This document shows, one piece after another, positions 1 to 10,044 of a stretch of DNA of 64,000 nucleotides. Each line of letters opens with the position of its first letter. Within the stretch, counting starts at the first letter, position 1. Position numbers and translations under genes: made by a program. Source of the stretch: Thalassomonas sp. M1454 (GTDB lineage Bacteria; Pseudomonadota; Gammaproteobacteria; Enterobacterales; Alteromonadaceae); assembly GCF_007097525.1 (NCBI RefSeq), contig NZ_VKDD01000001.1, positions 197,554 through 261,553 of the forward strand, written 5' to 3'. The notes beneath the pieces are model-generated. The model was not told the origin of the DNA. It saw only the letters and a program-made list of their open reading frames with translations, and did no database searches.

Positions 1-862
1 CTAACGTTTTGCCATAAGCTTGCTCGAACGCGGCAACAATTTCCAATACTGACACGGCATTTCCTGTGCCCAAATTAAATACTTCAGCACCATTAAAATT
101 AGGATTATTCTCTAACCAATCAAGCGCCGCCACATGCCCTTGTGCTAAATCCATCACATGCAAATAATCACGTTCACAAGTGCCATCTTCTGTGTCGTAG
201 TCGTTGCCAAAAATACTAAGTTTGTCACGTTTACCTACCGCCACTTGTGCAATATAAGGCAATAAATTATTTGGTATGCCAAGCGGGTCTTCGCCAATTT
301 CACCGCTTTCATGAGCGCCAATTGGATTGAAGTAACGCAGTGATACCGCTCTAAACGCATTATTAGCTTTAACAAAATCTTCAATAATGCGTTCGACCAT
401 TACCTTGGTCGCGCCATATGGACTTGCTGTTGTACCAAGTTTCATTGTTTCTAAGTAAGGTGGTTGTGCCTCTTCACCATAAACCGTCGCTGAAGAGCTA
501 AATACAAAATTGTTTACTTGATGCAGCTGCATTACTTCAAGTAAACACAATGAACCATAAACATTATTTTGATAATATTCGAGTGGCATTTGGGTTGATT
601 GCCCAACCGCCTTAAGCGCAGCAAAATGGATAACAGCATCGATATCATTACCAATAAACAACTCGTTTAGTTGTGCTTTATCACACACATCACCTTGAAT
701 AAAGGTTACAGATTTACCGCTTAAACGCTCAACACGCTTAATCGCTTCAATACTTGAATTACATAGATTATCAAACACGACCACAGAGTGATTTTCAGCC
801 AATAAAGTTAATACAGTATGTGAGCCAATATATCCTGCGCCGCCTGTCACTAATACATTCAT
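1..862 (-). CDS. galE: UDP-glucose 4-epimerase, C-terminus cut by window edge
   Basis: Interconverts UDP-galactose and UDP-glucose in the cytoplasm, the last Leloir step. Translating the minus strand from the ATG at 862 gives MNVLVTGGAGYIGSH, the NAD-binding GxxGxxG motif of GalE. Further on are SSSATVYGE and the catalytic YGATK (YxxxK), then RYFNPIGAH. About 287 codons are visible of the usual ~338, so only the C-terminal end is missing. The start lies four bases after the galK stop, so galT, galK and galE are one operon, here at the distal end of a polysaccharide unit. The assignment is secure from the motifs and from the neighbours. Confidence 0.95.
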   Translation of the reverse strand, partial: MNVLVTGGAGYIGSHTVLTLLAENHSVVVFDNLCNSSIEAIKRVERLSGKSVTFIQGDVCDKAQLNELFIGNDIDAVIHFAALKAVGQSTQMPLEYYQNNVYGSLCLLEVMQLHQVNNFVFSSSATVYGEEAQPPYLETMKLGTTASPYGATKVMVERIIEDFVKANNAFRAVSLRYFNPIGAHESGEIGEDPLGIPNNLLPYIAQVAVGKRDKLSIFGNDYDTEDGTCERDYLHVMDLAQGHVAALDWLENNPNFNGAEVFNLGTGNAVSVLEIVAAFEQAYGKTL

Positions 863-866
863 AATT

Positions 867-2018
867 TTACTCGCTAAATACGCCTGCACCATCTTGCGCG
901 GTACAAATAAATATCGATGGCTCTAAGCTCGTCTTTTGTTGATATTGCGCTTCAACTGCAGAAACGACACTTTCAACCATTGCCGTTGGCACTAAAGCAA
1001 CCACACAACCACCAAAGCCGCCACCGGTCATACGAACGCCGCCTTGCTCTCCTATTGACTCTTTCATAATGTCGACAAGAATATCTATTTCACTACAGGT
1101 AATTTCAAAGTCATCACGCATTGAAGCATGAGACTCAGCCATTAAACGCTGCAATGTTTCCATATCGCCAGCTTGCATAGCATCAGCAGCCTCTACTGTT
1201 CTTTGGTTTTCGGTGATGATATGTCTTGCACGCTTTGCTGCAATTGGTTCTAAATCGCCTGATTCTTGATTAAACCGTTCAATATTCACATCTCGCAATG
1301 CTGGCACATTAAAATACGCTGCTGCTTGCTCACATTGTTCACGGCGTGTGTTGTATTCACTATCCACTAAACCACGTTTTTTATTTGAGTTTACAATTAA
1401 TACAGAGACACCTTTCGGTAGCGATACCGCTTTTGTTTCTAAGCTTCGACAATCAATTAATAATGCATGCCCAGCTTCACCTTGAGCGCTAATTAATTGG
1501 TCCATAATGCCGCAATTGCAACCAACAAATTTGTTTTCAGCTTCTTGACCTATCAGTGCTATTTTTTGTGAGCTTATATCTAAATTGCACAACTCTTTAA
1601 AACACTGACCAATAACAACTTCTAGTGCAGCTGATGAGCTAAGACCTGCACCTTGTGGCACATTGCCACTAATGGCAATATCCGCGCCACATAACTTAAA
1701 ACCATTGAGTTGCAGGTATTTGACTACACCACGAACATAGTTAGCCCAACCTTGGCGATTGTGTTTAATATCTTCATCAAGGGAAAACTCATCAACAGCA
1801 TTATCATAATCGACCGATAATACTCGAATTACGTTATCGTCACGTTTACTTGCCAGTGCGACAGCTTGATAATTAATCGCACAAGGCAATACAAAACCAT
1901 CGTTATAATCAGTGTGTTCTCCAATAAGGTTCACTCTGCCTGGTGCTCTTACTTTAAGGGCACATTGATAACCAAAAAATTCTGTGAATGCTTTTTCTGC
2001 GTTATTTACTAAATTCAT
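867..2018 (-). CDS. galK: Galactokinase
   Basis: Phosphorylates D-galactose to galactose 1-phosphate with ATP; a cytoplasmic GHMP kinase. The 383-residue length is normal. The N-terminus has the galactokinase signature [13 protein letters not shown] (about residues 27-39), followed by the phosphate loop [13 protein letters not shown] and the C-terminal GHMP motif GGGFGG. It lies 9 bases after galT and 4 bases before galE. In this setting it would use the galactose released from a galactan together with anhydrogalactose. Confidence 0.97.
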   Translation of the reverse strand: MNLVNNAEKAFTEFFGYQCALKVRAPGRVNLIGEHTDYNDGFVLPCAINYQAVALASKRDDNVIRVLSVDYDNAVDEFSLDEDIKHNRQGWANYVRGVVKYLQLNGFKLCGADIAISGNVPQGAGLSSSAALEVVIGQCFKELCNLDISSQKIALIGQEAENKFVGCNCGIMDQLISAQGEAGHALLIDCRSLETKAVSLPKGVSVLIVNSNKKRGLVDSEYNTRREQCEQAAAYFNVPALRDVNIERFNQESGDLEPIAAKRARHIITENQRTVEAADAMQAGDMETLQRLMAESHASMRDDFEITCSEIDILVDIMKESIGEQGGVRMTGGGFGGCVVALVPTAMVESVVSAVEAQYQQKTSLEPSIFICTAQDGAGVFSE

Positions 2019-2027
2019 ATCTGATAC

Positions 2028-3068
2028 CTAACCGTTTAAGTAATGGGTTTCGCTTAATGCTGCAAGTCTTGTCGCAGCTTGCTCTGCCGTTAAATCTCGT
2101 TGTGCTTCTGCCAACATTTCATAACCCACCATAAATTTCTTTACTGAGGCACTGCGCAATAATGGCGGTAAAAAACTCGCGTGTAACAACCATTCCGGAT
2201 GATTTTCACCATCATAAGGCGCACCATGCCAGCCCATAGAATAAGGAAATGAACACTGAAATAAATTGTCGTATTTCGCTGTTATCTTTCGCAAGATATC
2301 GGCAAGAGATTGTTTTTGCTCTGCATTTAAATCTGTCATTCGTTGCACAGAAAATTTAGGTAATAGTAAGGTTTCAAACGGCCACGCAGCCCAGTACGGA
2401 ACAACAACAAGCCAATCGCTATTTTCAACAACGATACGCTCTTTATGCTCAAGTTCACGTTGTACATAATCTAAGAGTAAATTTGATTTATGCTCGGCAA
2501 AATACTCACTCAAATTATGTTGTTTTTTGCTGACTAATGTTGGTAATTGATTTTGCGCCCAAATTTGTCCGTGTGGATGAGGATTTGAACACCCCATTAC
2601 GGCACCTTTGTTTTCAAATACTTGTACCCAGTTATATTTTTTGCCTAAATCTGCGCACTGCTCTTGCCATGTACTAACCACATCAACAACGGCTTGTTGT
2701 GATAACTCTGGCAAAGACTTACCATGATCGGGAGAAAAACAAATAACTCGGCTTTCACCACGCTCAGACGCTATTTTAAAAAGCGGGTCTTCGCTACTAA
2801 ACTCAGGCGTATCTTCGTTTAATGCAGCAAAGTCATTGGTAAATACAAAAGTAGAAGTATACTCAGGGTTTTTCACGCCATTAATGCGCGTATTGCCTTT
2901 ACACAAATAACAAGACTCATCATAAGATGGTTTTTGTTCAACATCTGTTGCCTCTTCTTGCCCTTGCCAAGGCCGCTTTGCTCGATGCGGTGATACTAAT
3001 ACCCACTCACCAATTAGCGGATTAAACCTGCGATGAGGGTGCTCTGTAGGGTCAAATTGACAGCTCAT
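2028..3068 (-). CDS. galT: Galactose-1-phosphate uridylyltransferase
   Basis: Exchanges UMP between UDP-glucose and galactose 1-phosphate. The 346 residues match the bacterial GalT length. Visible motifs are the zinc-binding CYLCKGNTR and the active-site NPHPHGQIW, whose HPH contains the nucleophilic histidine. It is the first gene of the galTKE group. The gap to the upstream GH16 gene is only 69 bases and shows no clear terminator or operator, so galTKE is probably transcribed from the polysaccharide unit starting at 9597. Confidence 0.97.
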   Translation of the reverse strand: MSCQFDPTEHPHRRFNPLIGEWVLVSPHRAKRPWQGQEEATDVEQKPSYDESCYLCKGNTRINGVKNPEYTSTFVFTNDFAALNEDTPEFSSEDPLFKIASERGESRVICFSPDHGKSLPELSQQAVVDVVSTWQEQCADLGKKYNWVQVFENKGAVMGCSNPHPHGQIWAQNQLPTLVSKKQHNLSEYFAEHKSNLLLDYVQRELEHKERIVVENSDWLVVVPYWAAWPFETLLLPKFSVQRMTDLNAEQKQSLADILRKITAKYDNLFQCSFPYSMGWHGAPYDGENHPEWLLHASFLPPLLRSASVKKFMVGYEMLAEAQRDLTAEQAATRLAALSETHYLNG

Positions 3069-3137
3069 TCTATTATTCCTAATTTTGTTCTTTCAATATC
3101 GGAAAGTTTAGATTTATAAATTTACTTAAAACAACGA

Positions 3138-4124
3138 CTATTTCTGTTGCCACACACGTACATATTCGATTTCAAAATCGACAACGCCATCATCCTTTTC
3201 ACCTTCGGGACTATTTCGTTCTAAATCTTCCTTACTTTTTGGCACACCATGCCAAGGAAAAGTTTCCTGATCTAACCACAAGGCAATTGGTTTTGTTGCA
3301 ACATAACCATTGTAATCATCTGGTACTTCAAGGTTTTCTCGAGCATATTTAGTCGCTTGTTCTGCGCTTACTTCTGAAAAAAGCTTGCCGTCAACATAGT
3401 ACTTCACACCTTTTTCATTCCACTCGAAACCATACACATGAAAGTCATCAGCAACTCTAAAACCTAGGTTTTTACGCTCTGTGTAAGTTGGTTTGCCTTT
3501 AACCGTTTTACTCCAATCACGAATTGACCACCAAAGTTGGCTATCAAGGTGCTTTTTATTCGGTTGGCTTGAACTACCAAACAACTCAAAAAAGTCTATT
3601 TCTAAGCGCTCACCCATTGCCCAAAAAGCACTCGATATTTCAGCATCAGCGGCTTTACTCTTGATTTCAATATAACCATACTTAAACTCTTTACGACCTA
3701 TTAAGCAGGCAGTCGTGATATTTTCATACTTAAGTGCTTCACCAAAAACAGGAGTATGCATTTTTTCTTCAAATGGAAAATCTGGTTGCCACCTTGTTTC
3801 TAAGATAAGACGGCCATTTTCTAAACGGTAATTATCGCCAGAAAATTGCGACGGAGCTCTGCCTTTCCATACTTTTTTATTTGGCTTATCAGGGTGCTTG
3901 TATACAGGGTAACCGTCTTCAAGTTTGCCAACAATATACCAGCGACCTTCGTCAAGCACAGGCCCATCAAATTCGTCACTAACTTCTTTATTAAGGTGCC
4001 AGTTACCTTTATTTTCTTGATCTGAAAACGGCAACACTTGCGCTTGTGTTGACGTACAAAACATCAATAAAGATAGTAAAGCTAAAGGGTTGTATAGCTT
4101 ATTTGTAAATTTCTTATGGTTCAT
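3138..4124 (-). CDS. Secreted GH16 family galactanase
   Basis: Predicted extracellular endo-hydrolase of a beta-linked galactan. A signal peptide (about residues 1-28, cut near TQAQ) precedes one GH16 domain filling the 328 residues. The catalytic signature EIDFFE is present: nucleophile E175, D177 and acid/base E180. The domain has the GRAPSQF and LENGRLILET segments typical of marine agarase/porphyranase/furcellaranase-type members, and differs clearly from the kappa-carrageenase-like GH16 at 38188. It is single-domain, with no binding module. It follows an FG-GAP/UnbV lipoprotein and precedes galT. The family is secure; the exact polymer (furcellaran, beta-carrageenan, porphyran or agar) is not settled by the sequence. 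Confidence 0.88.
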   Translation of the reverse strand: MNHKKFTNKLYNPLALLSLLMFCTSTQAQVLPFSDQENKGNWHLNKEVSDEFDGPVLDEGRWYIVGKLEDGYPVYKHPDKPNKKVWKGRAPSQFSGDNYRLENGRLILETRWQPDFPFEEKMHTPVFGEALKYENITTACLIGRKEFKYGYIEIKSKAADAEISSAFWAMGERLEIDFFELFGSSSQPNKKHLDSQLWWSIRDWSKTVKGKPTYTERKNLGFRVADDFHVYGFEWNEKGVKYYVDGKLFSEVSAEQATKYARENLEVPDDYNGYVATKPIALWLDQETFPWHGVPKSKEDLERNSPEGEKDDGVVDFEIEYVRVWQQK

Positions 4125-4165
4125 AATTCCAACTCTAAGTTAAGTGTCTTGCGATTAGGCCAATA

Positions 4166-6052
4166 TTAATTGCCGATTTTAGTTAATGTGTTTATCGATA
4201 CGTTATTGATGCTTTGGCGTTCAAGGTTACTCCATACAACATTAACGCTATCAACCTTATTGCAACTGCCTAATCCAAAGTGCAATTTAGTATTTTCACC
4301 TTGAGAAAATGGCGACGAGGTTGCCCCAACGCGGCGTACAATTGATTTATCACAAGCTTGCACTTCAACGCTTGCAGCGATTGAACTCACTTTATGCTTA
4401 GGTGAAGTATTTACATCAACAATGATAAAGTTTCTCTCCTTGCTAGCTAGTTTATTGGTTGAGTTTTCAAATAAATGCCATTTACCGCGTTCATGAGAAT
4501 AAATGATGTCTAGGTCTCCATCACTGTCGTAATCAAAATTTTCAATACTCCCACCTGTCACACCGAGCTCGCCCGCATATAGGCCATGAGTATTGTCTTG
4601 ATTAAATTGTTTACCTTGTTGATTCAGCAATAATATTGGGTGTTGGGTATTAGCCATATTGCCATAAGGAACAATTAACAAATCTTGCCAACCATCATTA
4701 TTAAAGTCACCTGTAGTAGCACTTGTAGATTGACCGCCAACGGTTACGTTGAGCGATTGAGTCACATCAACAAACTTTCCGCCTTTATTTTCTAGCAAAT
4801 AAGCAGGTAGCTCTTGTTGAGTTATCGTTGATGGCGTATTTAATACGTTATGAACCACTGCTGCAGTAGTGGAATTGGTGTCAATGGCGATACGCCACAT
4901 ATCATTACCAAGATAACCAATATATAAACCTTTCTCAGCTCTTTGCTCTGGCCACCCTTTAGCCTCACTTTGGCTTATGGTGTAATTTCGCTCTGCACCT
5001 CTGTCTGCACCTTGTGCGAGTTGTGTTTTGTTTGCTCCAACGAACACATCATAACTCGGATACGCCATTTGTAGATTTTCAAGTATTAAATCGCCTTGGA
5101 TTTGTAAATCATCGAATGCAAATGGCTTAAAACGTCCAAAAAAGGCAAACGTTTTAAGCTCTTGATCTAGAAAAGTTTGAGGCTTAAATTGATGCTTTGC
5201 ACGAGTTAAAAATAAATCTTGGTCGCCATCATTATCAAAATCGATTTCTGTAATACTGCTAATATCTGAGATATTTCTTAACTCACCAAAGCTTGACGCC
5301 GTAACATTGGTAAAATCGAAACCTTTGCTGCCCTGCACAGCAGTTAAGTCTGCACCACCATAAAATATTAAATCGCTGTCATAGTCATTATTAAAGTCTG
5401 TTACTAAAACGCGATAGCCTAGCCATTTGGCTTGCGGTAAATGGCCAACAAATTCAAAGTTTCCATTACCATCATTTTTATAAAGGTGATTAGCCCCTTG
5501 TTTTTGTGATTTCATTGGAAAACCAGACAACACCATATCTAGATCGCCATTATTGTCTACGTCTACATATTTAACCGCGCGCCCTCGGCCTTTTTCAAAG
5601 TGATCGAACGTTTTGCCTTTAGATATATTTCTTTGCCCATCAATTTCAAACACTTTTGGTAATCTAGGGTTTGTGCCAGCGCCGCCGCCTTGCGATATAA
5701 CAAGTTCGACTTTGCCATCACCATCGTAATCGGCAGCAGACGCACCGTGAGTATCACCTCTAATGACAACCACTGGTTCAGAGAATGTGCCATTATTATT
5801 CCAGTAAATACTTGCAGCCTGGCCATGTTCCGTTACTAATAAATCCTGAAATCCGTCTAAATCAAGATCAACGATCAGTGGGCTATCCCATTTCCGGCGA
5901 GACAAAGCCGGAAAACTAATGACGCTATTATCTGCTTGAGAAAATAGTGCTGCAGATCTAGTAGCTGAACTCTTATTCGAGCTAACGTTGCTTTGACAGG
6001 CACTAATTGAAACAGCACCTACTATTGCTGCAAATACAAAATAATGCTTCAT
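4166..6052 (-). CDS. FG-GAP/VCBS repeat lipoprotein with C-terminal UnbV/ASPIC domain
   Basis: Likely surface or periplasmic lipoprotein of unknown exact role. The signal peptide ends in a lipobox SISAC (Cys19). At least seven calcium-binding loops of the D-x-D-x-D-G type follow, e.g. DLDLDGFQD, DYDGDGK, DVDNNGDLD, DFDNDGDQD, DFNNDGWQD and DYDSDGDLD. This indicates a seven-bladed beta-propeller. The last ~100 residues carry the UnbV/ASPIC signature (HFGLG, then VNVVWSN). Its start overlaps the upstream hydrolase stop as TAATG, so translation is coupled. A paralogue lies at 39522, again next to a GH16 gene. A glycan-binding or surface-scaffold role is inferred from position only. Confidence 0.85.
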   Translation of the reverse strand: MKHYFVFAAIVGAVSISACQSNVSSNKSSATRSAALFSQADNSVISFPALSRRKWDSPLIVDLDLDGFQDLLVTEHGQAASIYWNNNGTFSEPVVVIRGDTHGASAADYDGDGKVELVISQGGGAGTNPRLPKVFEIDGQRNISKGKTFDHFEKGRGRAVKYVDVDNNGDLDMVLSGFPMKSQKQGANHLYKNDGNGNFEFVGHLPQAKWLGYRVLVTDFNNDYDSDLIFYGGADLTAVQGSKGFDFTNVTASSFGELRNISDISSITEIDFDNDGDQDLFLTRAKHQFKPQTFLDQELKTFAFFGRFKPFAFDDLQIQGDLILENLQMAYPSYDVFVGANKTQLAQGADRGAERNYTISQSEAKGWPEQRAEKGLYIGYLGNDMWRIAIDTNSTTAAVVHNVLNTPSTITQQELPAYLLENKGGKFVDVTQSLNVTVGGQSTSATTGDFNNDGWQDLLIVPYGNMANTQHPILLLNQQGKQFNQDNTHGLYAGELGVTGGSIENFDYDSDGDLDIIYSHERGKWHLFENSTNKLASKERNFIIVDVNTSPKHKVSSIAASVEVQACDKSIVRRVGATSSPFSQGENTKLHFGLGSCNKVDSVNVVWSNLERQSINNVSINTLTKIGN

Positions 6053-8841
6053 TATTTATTAACCTTTATCGTAGTGTTCGTTTTAAACGAAAAGGCTCTT
6101 ACAAAGCCGATAACAATTAACACAAGTAAAATGCTCTGGCTTCCACCAGATGATTTCTCACCTTGTTCAGGTAATTGAATTTGTTGGTTGTTGTCAGTGT
6201 TTGAAGAGTTATCATTTGTAGTTTCTTTAGCCTCAACTTTCAGACTAATTTGAGCTGACTTAGTAGTATTTTTAGCAACAACCGAAATAGTCACATCACC
6301 AACAGCTAATGCTTTTACCATACCGTTTAAATCAACACTGGCAATGGATTCATCACTCGATGAAAATAACACTTCTTGATTTGTGGCATCAATGGGTAAT
6401 ATAGCCACTTTCAATGCTAACGTTTCTTCAACCTTTAACGATTGTGCAGGGCTACTAAGGGCAATAGAATCGACCTCTATAACGTTACTTTCAAGCGCAG
6501 ACGACAGCTCTAAAAACCTTACATCCATCGGTTTCATTTCAAAACCGTTAGATTCTGTATTTTGGCTGATTTTGTCTTTAATGCTTATTGGCTTAAACGA
6601 ACCAGCAGTTAGATCAATGAAAAGGGTTTGCTGACTGGTGTTGATTAAAGAAGTAACGTATTTACCATCTTCTTTTTTCAGTTGACTCACTAATACACCA
6701 TAATTTCTTTCACCTGCAGAATTTCTGGCAACAATTTGCAATTCTGGCCAAATGTCGGCACTCGCTAAATGAGACTCAAACAGCTGGCTCATTTTCAATA
6801 CGTTACTAAAACTAAATGAAGATAGAGTCCCAGTTAACGTGTTGTTTGATCTTGTTTTACCGATTTCAGTCATAGCAAAATCATCATTGCCGGTTACTAA
6901 TACAATTTGGCCATCATTATCGGCAAAGTTTTGTAGGGCATTAAAGTCGCTATCTGACATATATGTTGTTGGCGAAACGACGACGACTTGCTCGTCTTTG
7001 TTAATATTAGCCAGAGTGCTTGGGGTAACAAAACCGACTGCGGCATTGGTTAACTTTAATGCTTCATAAACATCGGTAAGCTTTAGGGTATAAGTGTCGT
7101 CTTGAATAACCGTATCCTTGTTATAAAACAACATTAATTTACGTTCATCAGGTGTTAATGACATAGAATCATTACCATGAGCATTCACTTCTTTAATTGC
7201 ACGACCATAGGCATCTAATTGGATAGGTTGAGTGACACTGGTACCAATAAAGTCTGCTCTATTATCAATTGAACCATCGGCCTTTCGATTCCACACCCAA
7301 GTGGTGACAGAGCCTAAACCATGGGTAACACCTAACCAAATTGTAGCTCTGACGTACTCAGGCGACATATGATAATCGCGCCACCTAGAGCCTGAAAAAG
7401 CGTGCCACTCAGAATCATATAAGTGTTTTTCAGGCGCAATTGACTTCATAAAATCAAGCATTATCGACTGACTGCGCCATTCAATACTCGATCTATCTCG
7501 CCAACCTTGACTGTAACGTAAATTCCACTCGGCAGCATATGAAGACATTTGTGAATCGGTACCTGGAATATCAACTAAATTTGTTACGTATTCAAAATCG
7601 ATGCCTTCAGATAAGTCAGGGTAATGAACTGAACGCTCGCCAAGTATTTTTACGTGAGTTTTAGCATTACTGTCGACGCTATGTACGCCATTATGAAGGT
7701 AAGTAAACCAGTCATTAACTCGCTCTAAATTGAATATATGCCAATCATACCAAACAGGTCCGCCGCGATAATTATGGGCCAATGGTATGGTGTATTGTGA
7801 AGTGGCGGCTGAGAATGACGCATGGTTCGTTTGATAAACTTGATTCAGCTTTTCAATAGTATCGTATTTAGTTATTAAAAATTGACGGTATTTATCCATT
7901 GTAAATTGAGTGACACCGTCAGTGGTTCTATGGTCGTTGCCTGATCCCGCAATCGCAAAAGTTGGTTCATTGGCAATCATATGCACACGTTCTAACTCAC
8001 TTGCAGCCTCAACACCATCTTTTAGCTGTTTTTCAAAGAGATTATCTAACCAGATACGAACATTAGGATCATCAATATCGTAATCTGTAAACGTTCGATA
8101 ACCATCGGCAAATGTTTGTGGGTAATTTTGACGCAATATTCCGCCACTTGGCACTGTATGCCCGAGGAAAAATTGCAATGGTGCACGGTTGGATTCTACT
8201 TCACCTTCTACTCTATCTATGAAATATGAACGTCTACTATTCTTTACTTCAAACTCTGAATCTAGATCGTTAGCTGAATAATACGATTCTCCGCCTCGAC
8301 CAAACGCTTGCAAAACTTCTTCATCGATTGGCTGCCAAAAAAACTTACTGGCAAATACTTTCTGATCGTCAAGTTGATATGTATCATCAATAAGCTCAAG
8401 CTTGGTCTTGGCAAAATTAGGTGGAACGGTTAACTTAATTTGTTGTTCTAATTGCAAGTCTAGTTCGGCAATTGCGGCATCTGCGACTTCAAGGCAATCC
8501 GCCAGTTCATCAAATGGTAATCCAATAGGACCAACCGGATCGAAACGACCAAAACTCTTAGCATCGTACATCGCTTGCACTTGTTCAGGGTTGGCTCTAT
8601 CCCACGGCGCAAATTTATCTTTAAACAGATCAATTGTGACGATAGAGACTTGCGCGTAATCAGTACTATAACCCGCCGCTTTAACAGCCTCCATTTTAGC
8701 TACAAGTTGGGCACGTTTATCAGTAACTTGATTAAGTAATTCGGTAAATTTTTGATCGGTTGTCGGACCATTATATACGCCGGCTTGAACATTGCTAAAT
8801 TGCATAATTATTAACAACGCAAGAGTTATTGCCTTTTTCAT
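6052..8841 (-). CDS. Secreted clan GH-A galactan hydrolase (GH50/GH42/GH167-like) with BIG2 domain and C-terminal anchor
   Basis: Predicted exported glycoside hydrolase of 929 residues. A signal peptide (1-20) is followed by an N-terminal domain and a TIM barrel with ANEP (acid/base candidate E292) and YDSEWH (nucleophile candidate E478). A Rossmann-like domain in the region of residues 600-720 resembles the GH42 trimerisation domain. A bacterial Ig-like BIG2 domain follows (about 785-860). The end has a Ser/Gly-rich SSGGSQS, a hydrophobic helix and a basic tail, resembling a GlyGly-CTERM sorting signal. It is related to the lipoprotein at 22476 (shared NEP, SGxWRD and LG motifs). The carrageenan-oligosaccharide role is inferred from context; family number uncertain. 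Confidence 0.8.
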   Translation of the reverse strand: MKKAITLALLIIMQFSNVQAGVYNGPTTDQKFTELLNQVTDKRAQLVAKMEAVKAAGYSTDYAQVSIVTIDLFKDKFAPWDRANPEQVQAMYDAKSFGRFDPVGPIGLPFDELADCLEVADAAIAELDLQLEQQIKLTVPPNFAKTKLELIDDTYQLDDQKVFASKFFWQPIDEEVLQAFGRGGESYYSANDLDSEFEVKNSRRSYFIDRVEGEVESNRAPLQFFLGHTVPSGGILRQNYPQTFADGYRTFTDYDIDDPNVRIWLDNLFEKQLKDGVEAASELERVHMIANEPTFAIAGSGNDHRTTDGVTQFTMDKYRQFLITKYDTIEKLNQVYQTNHASFSAATSQYTIPLAHNYRGGPVWYDWHIFNLERVNDWFTYLHNGVHSVDSNAKTHVKILGERSVHYPDLSEGIDFEYVTNLVDIPGTDSQMSSYAAEWNLRYSQGWRDRSSIEWRSQSIMLDFMKSIAPEKHLYDSEWHAFSGSRWRDYHMSPEYVRATIWLGVTHGLGSVTTWVWNRKADGSIDNRADFIGTSVTQPIQLDAYGRAIKEVNAHGNDSMSLTPDERKLMLFYNKDTVIQDDTYTLKLTDVYEALKLTNAAVGFVTPSTLANINKDEQVVVVSPTTYMSDSDFNALQNFADNDGQIVLVTGNDDFAMTEIGKTRSNNTLTGTLSSFSFSNVLKMSQLFESHLASADIWPELQIVARNSAGERNYGVLVSQLKKEDGKYVTSLINTSQQTLFIDLTAGSFKPISIKDKISQNTESNGFEMKPMDVRFLELSSALESNVIEVDSIALSSPAQSLKVEETLALKVAILPIDATNQEVLFSSSDESIASVDLNGMVKALAVGDVTISVVAKNTTKSAQISLKVEAKETTNDNSSNTDNNQQIQLPEQGEKSSGGSQSILLVLIVIGFVRAFSFKTNTTIKVNK

Positions 8842-8862
8842 TATTCCACCTAAAACCGAACG

Positions 8863-9597
8863 CTATTTTGCGTTTGCTATATTAAAATGTTTACCAAATT
8901 TGCGTTTTTCGAGCTGTTGGCCTTTTTCATCCACTAAATAGATCACCCATGCATATCTGCCAGCAGGAAAATTTGTCACGATTTGTTCAAATGGCAAGGT
9001 CATATTGCCAGGCTCTTTAACCGGAAATTCTATTGCTCCAAATTCTTTCCAAGTTTCACTTTCTAACAACTTTACATGTAAGATTCTTGGCTCGGTAACG
9101 TCAAAATCAATCGACAAGTCATAACTATTGTCATCATTAATTTGATCAGGCCAGTTAACTTTACTAATTTTGTCGCTAGTGCCTAACACAACAGGGGTTT
9201 TGTATAACTCTCTATTTACGACATCCATCATCGCCATAGTCGAATCTGCTAATCTAAAATTCCAGTTTTTTCCTTTAGGCGTTAAATAAGCATTCCAGCG
9301 ATAACTTCCTGGTTTTAACGTGCCAACATCAAGTTGAAATTTGTAGGTACCAGACTTTGAAATACGTTTAAATTGTGATTTGATCGATTTAAACGTTTTG
9401 CCATTTTGTAACGCGACATAAAGATCTCTAGTTTGAGCAATATCAACATCAACAGTAATAATTGGACGCTCCGCAAAGCCTATTTTGTCTGGTACAGAAA
9501 GCGAAATAACACCTTCTTGTTCATTAGCGTGTACACTAATTGAGAGCACTAGGGCAGCTATAACCATCCAAACATTTTGCAATCGCTTTACCATCAA
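8863..9597 (-). CDS. Secreted protein of two internal repeats, unknown function
   Basis: No family recognised. A signal peptide (about 1-24, ending VHA-NE) is followed by two similar halves of ~100 residues. Each has the pattern 'T-x-x-R-x-L-x-V/H', a Trp/Phe-Lys stretch, and a 'PGxYRW / AGRYAWV' strand, suggesting two beta-sandwich domains. A paralogue with the same two-repeat plan lies at 36694; they share TRDL, KRI-x-x-SG-x-Y, LKPG-x-YR, GKNW, WKE-x-GA and YAWV. It is first in the minus-strand unit, 22 bases before the GH-A hydrolase, with the operator at 9677-9691 upstream. A carbohydrate-binding or adhesion role is only inferred. Confidence 0.75.
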   Translation of the reverse strand: MMVKRLQNVWMVIAALVLSISVHANEQEGVISLSVPDKIGFAERPIITVDVDIAQTRDLYVALQNGKTFKSIKSQFKRISKSGTYKFQLDVGTLKPGSYRWNAYLTPKGKNWNFRLADSTMAMMDVVNRELYKTPVVLGTSDKISKVNWPDQINDDNSYDLSIDFDVTEPRILHVKLLESETWKEFGAIEFPVKEPGNMTLPFEQIVTNFPAGRYAWVIYLVDEKGQQLEKRKFGKHFNIANAK

Positions 9598-10044
9598 TTT
9601 TCTCCAAACAATATTGTTGAATTTATTTCAGTGTATATTTATCAAATACTAAAAAAACATAAGATACTAACTATTCAAACATATGATGTTTAAATTTGCA
9701 ACGAATAATTAACAACCCACGAAAACTATAAAAAACAATTAAATACAATAGATTAGCAATTTAACTATCTATATTTATAGAGAAGCAATGTTTAAATTAT
9801 CTACAATTAATAGTAAAACTTACTTTAAATGGTTAATAATAACGTATGTATAAAATCAAAATGCTAAAGCATTGAGTGCTGCTACTTGATTAAAGGACCT
9901 AACGAACTTGACATGCCTGAGTTATGATAAAAGATGGTATAAATACATCTTATAGTCATAATATTTGGCTTTTGCGATTCAATATTTAACTAAGCAATTA
10001 AAGAATACCGGAAAAACATACTGGCGTTAGTTGCAAGGAGTCAT
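9598..10044. other. Intergenic region with operator, otherwise AT-rich
   Basis: This 447-base gap separates two divergent genes. It holds one perfect operator at 9677-9691 for the minus-strand unit and a good Shine-Dalgarno (AAGGAG, about 10035) for the membrane-protein gene. A TTGACA hexamer at 9908-9913 lacks a properly spaced -10. No other gene or RNA was recognised in it. Confidence 0.6.
9677..9691. promoter_or_regulatory. Candidate GntR operator 1 (AAACAT-ATG-ATGTTT)
   Basis: A perfect inverted repeat of AAACAT around a 3-base spacer, 80 bases before the start at 9597, which opens the unit ending with galE. The same dyad occurs in front of the five other units of the locus. Assignment to the DgoR-like regulator at 15189 is inferred from shared position and the presence of only one such regulator in the locus. 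Confidence 0.8.

Noticed and set aside
9908-9943. Promoter with TTGACA at 9908 for the small membrane protein
   Set aside because: TATGAT and TATAAA candidates lie 9 and 24 bases away, neither at a working distance.
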